Below are positions 26,415 to 35,303 of a stretch of 64,000 nucleotides of DNA, one piece after another. This DNA is from Candidatus Pantoea deserta (GTDB taxonomy: Bacteria; Pseudomonadota; Gammaproteobacteria; Enterobacterales; Enterobacteriaceae): NCBI RefSeq assembly GCF_003813865.1, contig NZ_RMVG01000014.1:1-64000 (forward strand). The letters are read 5' to 3'. The number at the start of each line of letters is the position of its first letter. Within the stretch, counting starts at the first letter, position 1. Both the position numbers and the translations under genes were made by a program. The notes below the pieces were generated by a model. That model saw only the letters and a list, made by a program, of their open reading frames with translations, searched no databases and was not told the DNA's origin.

Positions 26415-26552
26415 ATGACTAAGCATCATCTGATTAAATCTGTTGAAATGACTGCAATTGTTGTTGTCGCGCTGGTGATCGCCTGGCTGGCTGTCACCGG
26501 CATCCTCTCATCAATGGGCCTTGATCACGCCTGGCCTTATCCAGCTAAATAA
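26415..26552 (+). CDS. Small single-helix membrane protein, 45 residues
   Basis: The start at 26415 (MTKHHLIKSVEMTAIVVVAL) follows a very strong AAGGAGGG at 26401-26408. A basic N-terminus leads into one hydrophobic helix (about residues 12-32), then a short polar tail ending WPYPAK. The longer frame from 26322 has no ribosome site. I do not recognise the family. It stands alone between the MFS gene and the ABM-like gene. The strong ribosome site supports real expression. Confidence 0.65.
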   Translation: MTKHHLIKSVEMTAIVVVALVIAWLAVTGILSSMGLDHAWPYPAK

Positions 26553-26726
26553 CTGAGTCTGACACCAGGGAAATCAAGCGGCACTTAAAAATAACCAGAA
26601 GAAATTAACGGCTTGACACGCTAAACATGGGGTTAGCGACAACGCGGGAAGGGGGTAAAGGGCGGTAAAGATAACTGACAGCCCCGGCAGCGAAAAGGCC
26701 GCCTCACGACAGCGGCCAGTGAATGA

Positions 26727-27074
26727 TTACAAAGGTGAGACTGTCTCAACGTTGTGCTGAAAAACGTAAGGATCCGATAGCAGTTCAAACTGCTCATCGT
26801 CCGGATAGGTGACCGCCATCTGGTACTGTTCGCCTGCGAATGCTTTCACTGCCTCCAGATCTCGCCAGTATGTCGCCAGAAAGAAATGCTCCCATTCTCC
26901 CTGCGTCTCTCTGCGCACATAAGCGCCCAGACTATCCGACGTCGCCTCTGCATGTTCAACACCGGTTTTCTGTAAATGGCGTGCAAAACCTTCACCATGC
27001 CTGGTCGGTACACAGCCGTGCCATGTTCTGACAATCACAGCGCTATCCTCATGTTGTGGAAGAGGTTTAACCAT
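26727..27074 (-). CDS. Antibiotic-biosynthesis-monooxygenase-like (ABM) domain protein
   Basis: A 115-residue ferredoxin-like alpha/beta-barrel protein. The pattern VIVRTWHGCVP...GEGFARHLQKTG and FFLATYWRDLEAVKAFAGE is typical of ABM-domain proteins, which are dimeric monooxygenases, heme-degrading enzymes or quinone-handling proteins. The specific activity is unknown. Upstream it has no close partner. It is transcribed away from the 27.1-27.4 kb gap. Confidence 0.7.
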   Translation of the reverse strand: MVKPLPQHEDSAVIVRTWHGCVPTRHGEGFARHLQKTGVEHAEATSDSLGAYVRRETQGEWEHFFLATYWRDLEAVKAFAGEQYQMAVTYPDDEQFELLSDPYVFQHNVETVSPL

Positions 27075-27467
27075 AACACGACTGGGAGGGCGGCGGGGTT
27101 TGGAACGAGCCTGTAGGTTGAAAAGCGCCTTTGCATTGTCGTTGCTTGTATTCTGATAAACAGATTGCCTGCAAGCCAGAGGAAGCCAGGCCTGCGGCGG
27201 CAGAGCAGAATCAGGGAAGGCGTAAAACCAGTCAACAATAATGGCTTTCTCCGTTGCCTTCTCATCAGAGTATTTAGGCTACGGCGAGTTTTATCAGCCG
27301 GCTTTTGTTGCCTCAGAGCATAATCGCTTTGCGTCACTTCAGCCGGAAAAGGGTCTGGCTGCAATCTTTAGTCGCGTGACCGGCTATAAAAAGCCGCCAT
27401 TGCTGGCGGCCTGAAGGGGGTCTGGATAAAAGCGGCGTCTGTGGATTTGCCGCGTGCAGGGGGGATG
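27075..27467. other. Intergenic stretch without a recognised gene
   Basis: About 390 bases between the ABM-like gene start and the COG4705 gene stop. The minus-strand frame 27035-27364 overlaps the ABM start in another frame and has no family features. Nothing convincing is seen. Confidence 0.5.
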
Positions 27468-28241
27468 TTAACTGGCGGGCGCGGTTTTTATCGCCGGGCG
27501 CTGTGGCACTACCCACAGAAAGCCAATAATAATCAGCGCAAGCGTCAGGGAGGCGCTATAGCGGCTCAGCGCAAGTCCACCGGATGCGATGGGTTTATCC
27601 AGAAAGTCGCCGACCACGGCGCCCAGCGGACGCGTCAGGATAAACGCGGCCCAGAACAGCGCAGTACGTGACAGCGCGGTAAAGCGGCTGGCGGCCCAGA
27701 TAAGGGCCAGCGCCCCGACAAACAGCAGAATACCGCCGTCATAGCCGAGTCCTTCGCTGTCTGCGGTCCAGTCACCCAGCGCCGTACCCAGCGTTTGTGA
27801 AAACATAATAGTGACCCAGTAAAAGATCTCCGTGACGCCGTTATTTACTGAATTAACGGCGACGGTGCCGCAGGTTACGCGCCAGATAAACAGCGAAAGC
27901 ACCAGTAACGTACTCAGCAACAGCGTGCCGCCCAGATAGCCTATGCCCAGAGAGCGATCGGCAAAGTCCGCCAGCGTCGTGCCGACGGTTGTGGTGGCAA
28001 CGACGGTAAACCAGTAGATCCACTTATTAAAACTGTGGCGCTTGATCTGCACCACTACAGCGACCAGAAAGATGATGGAGAAAATCAGTGTACCGGTAAG
28101 GTAACCCAGATTCATCGACATAGTGACCGCATCGCCGCCGGTTTCACCCAGCGTAGTTGCAGCGATTTTAGTTAACCAGAAGGCCAGGGTAACGGCAGGG
28201 ACTTTACTCAGGGAGTGAGACTCTGTGATCTTATTTTGCAT
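27468..28241 (-). CDS. COG4705-type membrane protein with fourfold internal repeat
   Basis: A 257-residue polytopic protein. Four similar blocks recur, each with a Gly-Asp/Ala motif before a helix: KIAATTLGETGGDA, VATTTVGTTLADFAD, MFSQTLGTALGDW and ILTRPLGAVVGDFLD. This matches uncharacterised COG4705 membrane-anchored proteins. Substrate and role are unknown. The acidic residue in each repeat suggests ion or proton handling. The start at 28241 (MQNKITESHSL) has GGAG nine bases upstream; the longer frame from 28280 was rejected. Confidence 0.8.
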   Translation of the reverse strand: MQNKITESHSLSKVPAVTLAFWLTKIAATTLGETGGDAVTMSMNLGYLTGTLIFSIIFLVAVVVQIKRHSFNKWIYWFTVVATTTVGTTLADFADRSLGIGYLGGTLLLSTLLVLSLFIWRVTCGTVAVNSVNNGVTEIFYWVTIMFSQTLGTALGDWTADSEGLGYDGGILLFVGALALIWAASRFTALSRTALFWAAFILTRPLGAVVGDFLDKPIASGGLALSRYSASLTLALIIIGFLWVVPQRPAIKTAPAS

Positions 28242-28597
28242 TGTAAACGCTCCGGAAAAGCCTGAAACAGGCTCAGGCAACCCTTACGTTATAGGAATAT
28301 TCTTAATTGAAGCTTAAGCGGCAGGGGCGTGGTGGCGAAATGCAGACCGTTACAGACAGGGCGGCAGGCCGTCATGATCTCTTAGCTCGGCGCCTGTTAA
28401 AGGCCCAGTAAGCCTCGCGTTTCCGGCTTAAAACAAAGTGGATAACAACGCTGCGCGGTACAACGGATAATACCTCCTGCGCAGCGGTGTCGCTGTCTGT
28501 GAAGAGAGTCACAGGCGTCGGAAAGGCATTTTCCTGCAAACAGGGGCGAAGAGCATGCCGCATAACAACCGGATGCGGCATGTCCGAATGCGCCAGG
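28242..28597. other. Intergenic stretch without a recognised gene
   Basis: About 350 bases between the COG4705 gene and the gabP stop. The minus-strand frame 28372-28626 overlaps gabP in another frame and shows no family features. No RNA or repeat was seen. Confidence 0.5.
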
Positions 28598-30013
28598 TCA
28601 GGAATTTTCCGAAGAGTGAACGCCATAGAAGCGCGTTTTCTCTCGCTGGCGCGCTTTGCGCGGCATTACCAGACTGGCGACGATAATCACCAGCGTCAGT
28701 CCAGCGGTCGCCAGCAGCTCGGTCTGATGTTGCGCATTAAACAACATACAAAGCAGGACGGTAGCGATAAACAGAATAGTTACCCAGGTCAGACCGGGAA
28801 AGAGCCACATGCGGTAACTCAGGGTTTCGCCTGCTTTTTCGCGTCTCTGGCGCAAGACCAGATGGGAAACGGCAATCACCAGATACACCAGCAGCGCGAT
28901 AGCGCCAGAGGTCGCCAGCAGAAACTCGAATACCACGCTGGGCGCCAGATAGTTAGCCACGACCGCGACAAAAGCGGCGGCAGTGGAGAGCAGCACCGCA
29001 ACCCAGGGCGTGCCGCTGCGGCTGGTGCGAGAGGCCGCCGCTGGCGCATCTTTACGACGCGACAGAGAGTAGAGCATGCGTGAAGAGGTGTAGAGGGCTG
29101 AGTTAAGACAGCTGCACACGGCGACCAGCACCACGACATCCACGATCAGTTTGGCATGGGGAATATGCATTGCCTGAAGCACGGTCTGATAGGAACCCTG
29201 CTCAACCAGCCCCGGCGAGTTCCACGGCACCAGCGCAACCACGAAGAAGATCGACAGCAGATAGAAAAGCGCGATACGCCAGATAACCGAATTAGTCGCC
29301 TTCGTAATTTGCCGGCCAGGGTTCTTCGATTCTGCCGCCGCGATGGTAATAATCTCAGTGCCCATAAAGGAAAACATGGTGGTCAAAATCGCGGCCATCA
29401 CTTTACCGATGCCGTTTGGCATAAAGCCCTGGGTGTCATAGAGATGCTTTAGTCCGCTGGTGCCGCTGTTGGGCATATAGCCAGACATAGCCACGGCGGC
29501 CGCGCATAAAAACGCGACAATGGCGGCGACCTTGAGCAGCGCAAACCAAAATTCAAATTCGCCATAGTTCTTGACGCTGAGCAGATTGGTGGCGGTTAAA
29601 ATAAGCGTAATGGCAAGCGTGAACTGCCAGATGGCGACCTGCGGAAACCAGGCGTGCAGGATGGTGCCCGCGGCATTCGCTTCCAGCGGAATAACCAGCA
29701 CCCAAAACCACCAGTAGAGCCAGCCGATAGTGAATCCGGCCCAGCGTCCCAGCGCCTTGTCGGCATAGGTAGAAAAAGAGCCGGAATCAGGCAGAGCGAC
29801 CGCCATTTCAGCCAGCATTCGCATAATCAACACCACCAGCGCGCCAGCGGCGGCGTAGGCGATAAGTACCGCCGGGCCGGCTTCAGCAATCGCATGGCCG
29901 GAGCCGACAAACAGGCCAGCGCCAATCACGCCCGCAATAGACAGCATACGCACATGGCGCGATTTGAGGTTTTGTGCCAGCGCAGTGTTGTTCTCAGTCT
30001 GCATACTCGTCAT
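28598..30013 (-). CDS. gabP: GabP, GABA permease (APC family)
   Basis: A 471-residue, about 12-helix amino acid permease. It has the APC signature near the N-terminus (MLSIAGVIGAGLFVGSGHAI), then the ALVVLIMRMLAEMAVALPDS helix and SFSTYADKALGRWAGF. These closely match E. coli GabP. It imports 4-aminobutyrate with protons. The start at 30013 has GGAG nine bases upstream. It follows gabT on the minus strand, with an 8-bp hairpin between them, so the two are probably one operon. Confidence 0.88.
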   Translation of the reverse strand: MTSMQTENNTALAQNLKSRHVRMLSIAGVIGAGLFVGSGHAIAEAGPAVLIAYAAAGALVVLIMRMLAEMAVALPDSGSFSTYADKALGRWAGFTIGWLYWWFWVLVIPLEANAAGTILHAWFPQVAIWQFTLAITLILTATNLLSVKNYGEFEFWFALLKVAAIVAFLCAAAVAMSGYMPNSGTSGLKHLYDTQGFMPNGIGKVMAAILTTMFSFMGTEIITIAAAESKNPGRQITKATNSVIWRIALFYLLSIFFVVALVPWNSPGLVEQGSYQTVLQAMHIPHAKLIVDVVVLVAVCSCLNSALYTSSRMLYSLSRRKDAPAAASRTSRSGTPWVAVLLSTAAAFVAVVANYLAPSVVFEFLLATSGAIALLVYLVIAVSHLVLRQRREKAGETLSYRMWLFPGLTWVTILFIATVLLCMLFNAQHQTELLATAGLTLVIIVASLVMPRKARQREKTRFYGVHSSENS

Positions 30014-30033
30014 CAGAACATCTCCAGAACAGT

Positions 30034-30055
30034 CCCCGGACTTTTGTGTCCGGGG
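30034..30055 (-). other. Intercistronic hairpin between gabT and gabP
   Basis: A perfect 8-bp stem CCCCGGAC / GTCCGGGG with loop TTTTGT lies in the 82-base gap. No T-run follows, so it may adjust relative expression or mRNA stability and need not terminate transcription. Confidence 0.5.
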
Positions 30056-30095
30056 CAGGCAGGGGAAGCGGCTCAGCGCAGCGAGCCAGCAAGGA

Positions 30096-31382
30096 TCAGG
30101 CCGTAACGGCGTGGTGTTCGGCGTCTGTGGCGTAATCGCTCATGGACGAGGTTAAGATGTCCAGCGCCTGGCGGAACTGCCGGTCAGGGATGGTCAGCGG
30201 ATAGAGAAAACGAATAACGTTGCCTTTTGCGCCGCAGGTCAGCAACAGCAGTCCGTTTTCCATCGCCTTTTTCTGTATCGCCTGCGCGATGGCAGGATCG
30301 GTGAACTCAACGGCGACCATCGATCCTAATGCGCGAATGTCGCTGATGGCGCGGCAACGGGGGCGTAACGCCTGTAGGAAGGCGTCAAGTCTGGCGCCCA
30401 GCTCGCCCGCCCGTGCGCAGAGGCCTTCCTCTTCGATCACATCAAGCACGGCGTGCGCCGCCGCAATTGCCAGCGGATTGCCTGCGTAGGTGCCGCCCAG
30501 GCCGCCCGGTCCCGGCGCGTCCATGACCTCGGCGCGTCCGGATACGGCGGAGAGCGGCATTCCGCCTGCCAGGCTTTTCGCCATGGTGATCAGATCCACC
30601 TGCACCGGGTAGTGCTCCATGGCGAACAGTTTTCCGGTGCGGGCAAAACCGCTTTGCACCTCGTCGGCGATAAGCAAAATGCCATAGCTATCCGCCAGCT
30701 CTCGCAGCCTGACCATAAACTCCACCGGAGCCTGGTGGAAACCGCCTTCGCCCTGTACCGGCTCCAGCACAATCGCGGCAACGTCTTGCGGAGCGATGTC
30801 CTGCGTAAAAATAGCCTCAAGGCTGGCCAGCGCCGCCTCCGTGCTGACGCCCTGTACCGCGCTGGGATAGCGAGCATGGAACACCGAAGCCGGCATAGGG
30901 CCGAAATCGCGTTTATAGGGGGCGACTTTGCCGGTCATGGCCATGGTCAGCAGGGTGCGGCCATGAAAGGCATTGCCAAAGGCGATCACGCCGTGGCGTC
31001 GCGTAGCGGCGCGGGCAATTTTCACCGCATTTTCGACCGCTTCCGCGCCAGTGGTAAAGAAGGCGGTTTTAGCCTGACCCGCAACCGGCACCCGCTGGTT
31101 AATGCGTTCGGCCAGCGCCACATAACTTTCGTACGGCGTCACCTGAAAAGCGGTATGGGTAAATTTTGTTAACTGACCGGCGACTGCCTGTTCAATGCGC
31201 GGATGGCGATGACCCGTGTTCAGTACCGCAATTCCGCCGGCGAAATCGATCCAGCTATTGCCTTCGCCATCCCACAGGGTCGCGTTCTCTGCGCGCGCTA
31301 CGTACCAGTCGCATAAGGTGCCGGTACCACGAGGCAGAGCCTGTGCTTTACGCTGCTGCATCAGATTATTGTGCTCACTCAT
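30096..31382 (-). CDS. gabT: GabT, 4-aminobutyrate aminotransferase
   Basis: A 428-residue class III aminotransferase. It shows the N-terminal DFAGGIAVLNTGHRHP, the glycine loop TTGAEAVENAVKIARAATRR, LIADEVQSGFARTG and the PLP lysine in TMAKSLAGGMPLSAV. It converts GABA and 2-oxoglutarate to succinate semialdehyde and glutamate. The start at 31382 (MSEHNNLMQQRK) has GAGGTGAG upstream and matches E. coli GabT in length. The next step, gabD, is not in the window. Confidence 0.88.
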   Translation of the reverse strand: MSEHNNLMQQRKAQALPRGTGTLCDWYVARAENATLWDGEGNSWIDFAGGIAVLNTGHRHPRIEQAVAGQLTKFTHTAFQVTPYESYVALAERINQRVPVAGQAKTAFFTTGAEAVENAVKIARAATRRHGVIAFGNAFHGRTLLTMAMTGKVAPYKRDFGPMPASVFHARYPSAVQGVSTEAALASLEAIFTQDIAPQDVAAIVLEPVQGEGGFHQAPVEFMVRLRELADSYGILLIADEVQSGFARTGKLFAMEHYPVQVDLITMAKSLAGGMPLSAVSGRAEVMDAPGPGGLGGTYAGNPLAIAAAHAVLDVIEEEGLCARAGELGARLDAFLQALRPRCRAISDIRALGSMVAVEFTDPAIAQAIQKKAMENGLLLLTCGAKGNVIRFLYPLTIPDRQFRQALDILTSSMSDYATDAEHHAVTA

Positions 31383-31493
31383 CTCACTCACCTCGCCGAT
31401 AGGTTTCATTTACAATTCCCGACAAACGCTTTTATTTAGGCGTGCGAAGAGATAAGTTGCCAGAGCCAATTCAAGACAGGGGGAGGGAGCCAA

Positions 31494-32981
31494 TTGCAGC
31501 TGCTTTATGCCGATCACCTATTAGAAAGATTGCAGGTTTTACAGGATGGTCCGTTGCAGCAACGACTGCTGGCCTGCCTACAGGCGGCGATTATTGAGGG
31601 GGTCTTTCCCCGCGGCGGGCGTCTGCCGCCGACGCGCGACATGGCCCGCGAGCTGGGGGTATCTCGCAATACCGTACTGCATGTTTATGAAAGTCTGATG
31701 GCGCAAGGCTATGTGACGGCGCGCACCGGCAGTGGAACCTGGGTTGCGGAGACGCTGCCGGAAATCTGTCTGCAAAGTCAGGCCGTGGATCTACTACAGC
31801 CGGTGGCTGCGCCGCTACCGGCAACCCTGTCAAAACGCGGGGCGACCCTGATAGGCCATGCCACCGCATCGCCTTACCAGTGGGGCGCCTTTGTGCCCGG
31901 CGCGCCCGACGTTACCGAGTTTCCCCATAAGCTTTTTAGCCAGATTCAGGCCAGACTCAATCGCGAACCCGATATTCATCGACTGATTTACAGCAGCGGC
32001 GGCGGCTGCCCCGATCTGCGTCATGCGCTTGTGGAGTATCTGCGCGTGGCGCGCTCCGTTAAGGCCGATGCCGATCAGATCCTGATAACCGAAGGCGTGC
32101 ATCAGGCGGTGGATCTGGTGACCAGCGTGCTGTGCGATCCCGGCGATCTGGTCTGGATGGAAGAGCCGGGCTACTGGGGAACGCGCAATGTGCTGCGCAA
32201 GAATGGCCTGAAAATTCGCGCCGTGCCGGTCGATGATGAGGGGATTGTGCCCGCGGCCGGCCCGCCGCCGAGAATGGTTTTTGTGACACCGTCACATCAG
32301 TATCCCTTAGGCGCTCACCTGAGTCTGGCGCGACGTCAGGCGCTATTATCGCTGGCGCGGCGTCACCAGAGCTGGATTATCGAAGATGATTATGACAGCG
32401 AGTTCCGCTTTTCGGGCAAGCCCTGGCCGTCGTTGCAGGGGCTGGAGGAGGATGCGCCAGTAATCTATATGGGCACGTTCAGCAAGACGCTCTATCCGGC
32501 TCTGCGCATTGGCTATATGGTTGTCCCGAAAATGCTGGCCGAACCGCTGCGCATCGCGGCTTCAGAGCTGTATCGCGGCGGTCATCTGCTGATTCAGCGC
32601 GCGCTGGCTGAATTTATTCGCCAGGGCCACTACATGGATCATATTCGCCGCATGCGTTTACTGTACGGGCAGCGGCGTCAGTTCCTGTGCAAGCTGATCG
32701 AGCGCTATCTGGGTCCCTCCTTTTTACTGCCGGCAAACCATGAAGCAGGCTTACATCTGGTGCTGCGGCTGCCCTCCGGCTGCGACGACGTCGCAATTAC
32801 CGCCGAGGCGCTGAAGCGCGGCGTCAAGGTGCGGCCGCTTTCGCAATACTATATGCATCAGCAAGAGCGGCGCGGGCTGCTGCTCGGTTACGCCTGTGTG
32901 AATGAGCGGCAGTGTCAGGATGCGTTTGGCGTGCTGAAGGGCTGCCTGATGGCGGCGGGCATTGAGCCTGAGGTGGCGTAA
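31494..32981 (+). CDS. MocR/GabR-type regulator (GntR winged helix fused to aminotransferase domain)
   Basis: A 495-residue fusion. The winged helix (about 20-90) contains GGRLPPTRDMARELGVSRNT and YVTARTGSGTWVAE. The PLP-fold class I aminotransferase domain has IIEDDYDSEFRFSGKPWP and the lysine motif YMGTFSKTLYPALRIGYMV. GabR-type proteins sense GABA as a PLP adduct and activate gabT. Here it is divergent from gabT with 111 bases between, so it is the likely gabTP regulator. The start is TTG at 31494 after GGAGGGAG. Confidence 0.85.
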   Translation: MQLLYADHLLERLQVLQDGPLQQRLLACLQAAIIEGVFPRGGRLPPTRDMARELGVSRNTVLHVYESLMAQGYVTARTGSGTWVAETLPEICLQSQAVDLLQPVAAPLPATLSKRGATLIGHATASPYQWGAFVPGAPDVTEFPHKLFSQIQARLNREPDIHRLIYSSGGGCPDLRHALVEYLRVARSVKADADQILITEGVHQAVDLVTSVLCDPGDLVWMEEPGYWGTRNVLRKNGLKIRAVPVDDEGIVPAAGPPPRMVFVTPSHQYPLGAHLSLARRQALLSLARRHQSWIIEDDYDSEFRFSGKPWPSLQGLEEDAPVIYMGTFSKTLYPALRIGYMVVPKMLAEPLRIAASELYRGGHLLIQRALAEFIRQGHYMDHIRRMRLLYGQRRQFLCKLIERYLGPSFLLPANHEAGLHLVLRLPSGCDDVAITAEALKRGVKVRPLSQYYMHQQERRGLLLGYACVNERQCQDAFGVLKGCLMAAGIEPEVA

Positions 32982-33031
32982 AAAAGCCGCTGACGAGGCG
33001 TCAGAGGGCGTTTTGCGCCGCCGCGGCTTTT
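32982..33031 (+). terminator. Branched terminator after the MocR gene
   Basis: Outer stem AAAAGCCGC (32982-32990) / GCGGCTTTT (33023-33031) encloses smaller stems (TGACG/CGTCA and GGGCG/CGCC-like). It begins directly after the stop. Confidence 0.7.
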
Positions 33032-33052
33032 AACCCTGTGAACGACCTCTCT

Positions 33053-33664
33053 TTATCGCGATGTCGTCGCGTCAGGCGTCAGGCGCAGACCCTGTACCAG
33101 CAGGGTAAACGCCTCAATGACTTTCGGCAGCGCCTGCTGCGGATCATCGCTGGCCGCTATCCACTGCGCGGCGTTCAGGGCGGCGCTGTTTAACAGAAAG
33201 GCGGTGGCCTCTGGATCAACCGGTTTAATAACGCCGCGCGTCCTCATGTCGATGATGCGTTGACGCGTCGCCTGAAGGCAGCTGTTCTGGCTTGGCCACT
33301 GGGCGGGGTTGCCAAGAAAAGCCGGACCATCAAGCAAAACGATGCGCCGTACCTCCTCATTCAGCGCCATCCTGATATAGGCGATGCCCTCAGCCAGCAG
33401 CTTTTGCCAGTCATCTTCGACATCCGCGGCCGCCTCCATGGCATGCTGCGCCATCTCGTTATCTATCTGGGTAACAACCGCAGCCAGCAATCCCTTTTTG
33501 TCGCCGAAGTTATGGTAGAGCGCGCCGCGCGTCAGATTGACGCTGGCGGTAAGCTCATCCATTGAGGCGGCGGCAAAGCCTTTTTCTGCAAAGGCGTTAC
33601 GCGCTGCGGCAATCAGCTTCAGACGATTCTCTTCCATGCTTTCTGCGCGGCGTTTAGCGGCCAT
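33053..33664 (-). CDS. TetR-family transcription regulator
   Basis: A 203-residue TetR protein. The helix-turn-helix is LIAAARNAFAEKGFAAASMD followed by ELTASVNLTRGALYHNFGDK, and a ligand-binding helical core follows. The start at 33664 follows AGGAG by five bases; a GTG two codons upstream overlaps that site. It is divergent from the RidA-like gene, and three near-identical operators lie in the 139-base interval. Control of both genes is therefore expected. Confidence 0.9.
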   Translation of the reverse strand: MAAKRRAESMEENRLKLIAAARNAFAEKGFAAASMDELTASVNLTRGALYHNFGDKKGLLAAVVTQIDNEMAQHAMEAAADVEDDWQKLLAEGIAYIRMALNEEVRRIVLLDGPAFLGNPAQWPSQNSCLQATRQRIIDMRTRGVIKPVDPEATAFLLNSAALNAAQWIAASDDPQQALPKVIEAFTLLVQGLRLTPDATTSR

Positions 33665-33678
33665 AACCACTCCTGTTC

Positions 33679-33747
33679 ACATACACGACGTATATATTTT
33701 GACATACGGCGCGTATGTGTGATTAATTTTACATACGCAGCGTATAT
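33679..33747. promoter_or_regulatory. Three tandem palindromic operators (TetR/RidA-like control region)
   Basis: Three 17-base elements of the form ACATACG-N3-CGTATGT occur at 33679-33695 (ACATACACGACGTATAT), 33702-33718 (ACATACGGCGCGTATGT, perfect) and 33731-33747 (ACATACGCAGCGTATAT). They fill the interval between the TetR and RidA-like genes and are the obvious TetR binding sites. Confidence 0.85.
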
Positions 33748-33803
33748 TAAATCAGTTTGCCGGGCTGCGCATCTCGCTTCATATACCGCTAAGAGGAGAT
33801 ACC

Positions 33804-34205
33804 ATGAATCAGCCTGAGCCTGTTTTTCCTGCTGACCGCCACGCTCTCTATGACAAGCATGGCTATTCCGCCGCGATTCGTTCTGGCGATCTGCTGTTTG
33901 TTTCTGGACAGGTCGGTAGTCGCGCCGACGGTACGCCGGAACCTGATTTCGCTGCGCAGGTACAGCTGGCCTTTGACAACCTCCAGGCAACGCTGGCCGC
34001 CGCCGGATGTACTTTTGACGACCTGCTGGATGTCACCACGTTTCATACCGATCCCGAAGATCAGTTTTCGACCATTATGGCGGTGAAGCAATCGATCTTC
34101 CCTCAGCCGCCCTATCCGAACTGGACGGCTGTAGGGGTGAACTGGCTGGCGGGGTACGATTTTGAAATCAAAGTGATTGCCCGGATCCCTGCGCCGCCGC
34201 AGTAA
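33804..34205 (+). CDS. RidA/YjgF-family protein
   Basis: A 133-residue RidA-family protein. It has GDLLFVSGQVG near the N-terminus, then FAAQVQLAFDNLQATLAAAG and the closing YDFEIKVIARIPAP. RidA proteins hydrolyse reactive enamine/imine intermediates. The family Arg expected near VGSRADGT...VTTFHTD is not evident at the usual place, so deaminase activity is uncertain. It is preceded by GAGGAG and controlled by the divergent TetR. Confidence 0.85.
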   Translation: MNQPEPVFPADRHALYDKHGYSAAIRSGDLLFVSGQVGSRADGTPEPDFAAQVQLAFDNLQATLAAAGCTFDDLLDVTTFHTDPEDQFSTIMAVKQSIFPQPPYPNWTAVGVNWLAGYDFEIKVIARIPAPPQ

Positions 34206-34340
34206 ACAATGCGGCGCGGCTGTAGCGGGTTAGCATTGTCCTGAGCGCTATCCCGGAGAGACGTCGCGCCTGTTTCAGGCGATGCAGAAGGGAAGCGCCG
34301 CTGGCTAGCGCTCTGTTTCTCTCCGCGACCCTGCTGGCTG

Positions 34341-34381
34341 GAGGCTGTGCCGCATGCGTATAGATCGCCCGGCACAGCCTC
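34341..34381. repeat. 12-bp inverted repeat between convergent genes
   Basis: GAGGCTGTGCCG (34341-34352) and CGGCACAGCCTC (34370-34381) are perfect inverted repeats with a 17-base loop. They lie between the RidA-like stop and the end of the reductase gene and may act as a weak terminator for both. No T-run is seen. Confidence 0.5.
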
Positions 34382-34412
34382 TGGCGCAGCACAGCAGGCA
34401 AAGTGGAGACTG

Positions 34413-35303
34413 TTAGCCTGGGCCTTCGCTTCCCGCCGCCAGCAGCGGCACCAGCACATCGCTGATCGGCGTCGCGATGCCGTGCTTACGACCGTAACGC
34501 TGTATCACGCCATTGCGAATATCCCACTCCAGCGGGCGATTCGCCTGACGATCGGCAAGAATGGAAGTGCCTAAATCCGCCGGCGCCTGATGAAAAGCGG
34601 CGAGGATCTCCTGTGGCACGTTATCGCTCAGCCTTGCGCCTTCGGCCTGCGCAACGCTCAGGCACTCATGCAGATAGGTCAGCGCCAGCGCGCTGACGTC
34701 TGCGCGTGAAAACATGCCGGCGCGACGATTCGCCAGCACCATCAGACCGGCCACCGCGTTTTGCAGCAGTTTGCGCCAGGCGACGGAAACAAAATCTGAT
34801 GACAGCGCCACCTCGCAGCAGGTGCCGCTGAAGGCTTCCATCACCCGTTGCGCCTGCGGCAGATCGGGCAGCGTCAGGCGCGGCCTGCCGCGCAGCCAGA
34901 CTGAGGCGTCCGGCTCTCGCTGAGCGGGAAACCATACCACCGAAGGCAGCACGGTCGCGCCATTAACCCAGGGGGCCAGCTGGGCCTTTTGCTCGACGCC
35001 GTTTTGCAGCGCGCAGACCAGGGTATTTGTGCCGCACAGCCGGGCCAGCCAGTCGGCGCTGTCGGCGACCTGCGTGGTTTTCACCGCGACAAAAACCAGA
35101 TCGAACGGCTGAGTCACCGAGTCCGGGTTCGTCAACACCGGGCCAGGCACCACGGTTTCGCCGTCATCGTGACGCAGGATTAGCCCGGCATGGGCGGTAC
35201 GTCCGCACAGCCGCGGCGTGCGGCCTGCCTGATGCAGTGCGGCAGCGATGGTGGTGCCAATCGCGCCCGGACCAAGAAGCGCAATCGTGAAGCAATCCGA
35301 CAT
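34413..35303 (-). CDS. 2-dehydropantoate 2-reductase-like protein (ApbA/PanE family)
   Basis: A 296-residue ketopantoate-reductase-family protein. The Rossmann motif is LLGPGAIGTTIA (residues 9-20), followed by VAVKTTQV and the catalytic-lysine region WRKLLQNAVAGLMVLANR. PanE itself makes pantoate, but many paralogues act on other 2-oxo acids. This one is away from other pantothenate genes, so the substrate is open. It converges on the RidA-like gene. Confidence 0.8.
   Translation of the reverse strand: MSDCFTIALLGPGAIGTTIAAALHQAGRTPRLCGRTAHAGLILRHDDGETVVPGPVLTNPDSVTQPFDLVFVAVKTTQVADSADWLARLCGTNTLVCALQNGVEQKAQLAPWVNGATVLPSVVWFPAQREPDASVWLRGRPRLTLPDLPQAQRVMEAFSGTCCEVALSSDFVSVAWRKLLQNAVAGLMVLANRRAGMFSRADVSALALTYLHECLSVAQAEGARLSDNVPQEILAAFHQAPADLGTSILADRQANRPLEWDIRNGVIQRYGRKHGIATPISDVLVPLLAAGSEGPG

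Noticed and set aside
26619..26638. Short inverted repeat CGCTAA / TTAGCG after the small membrane protein
   Set aside because: Only six-base arms with no T-run; too weak to call a terminator.
27035..27364. 109-residue minus-strand frame
   Set aside because: Overlaps the start of the ABM-like gene in another frame and has no ribosome site or domain.
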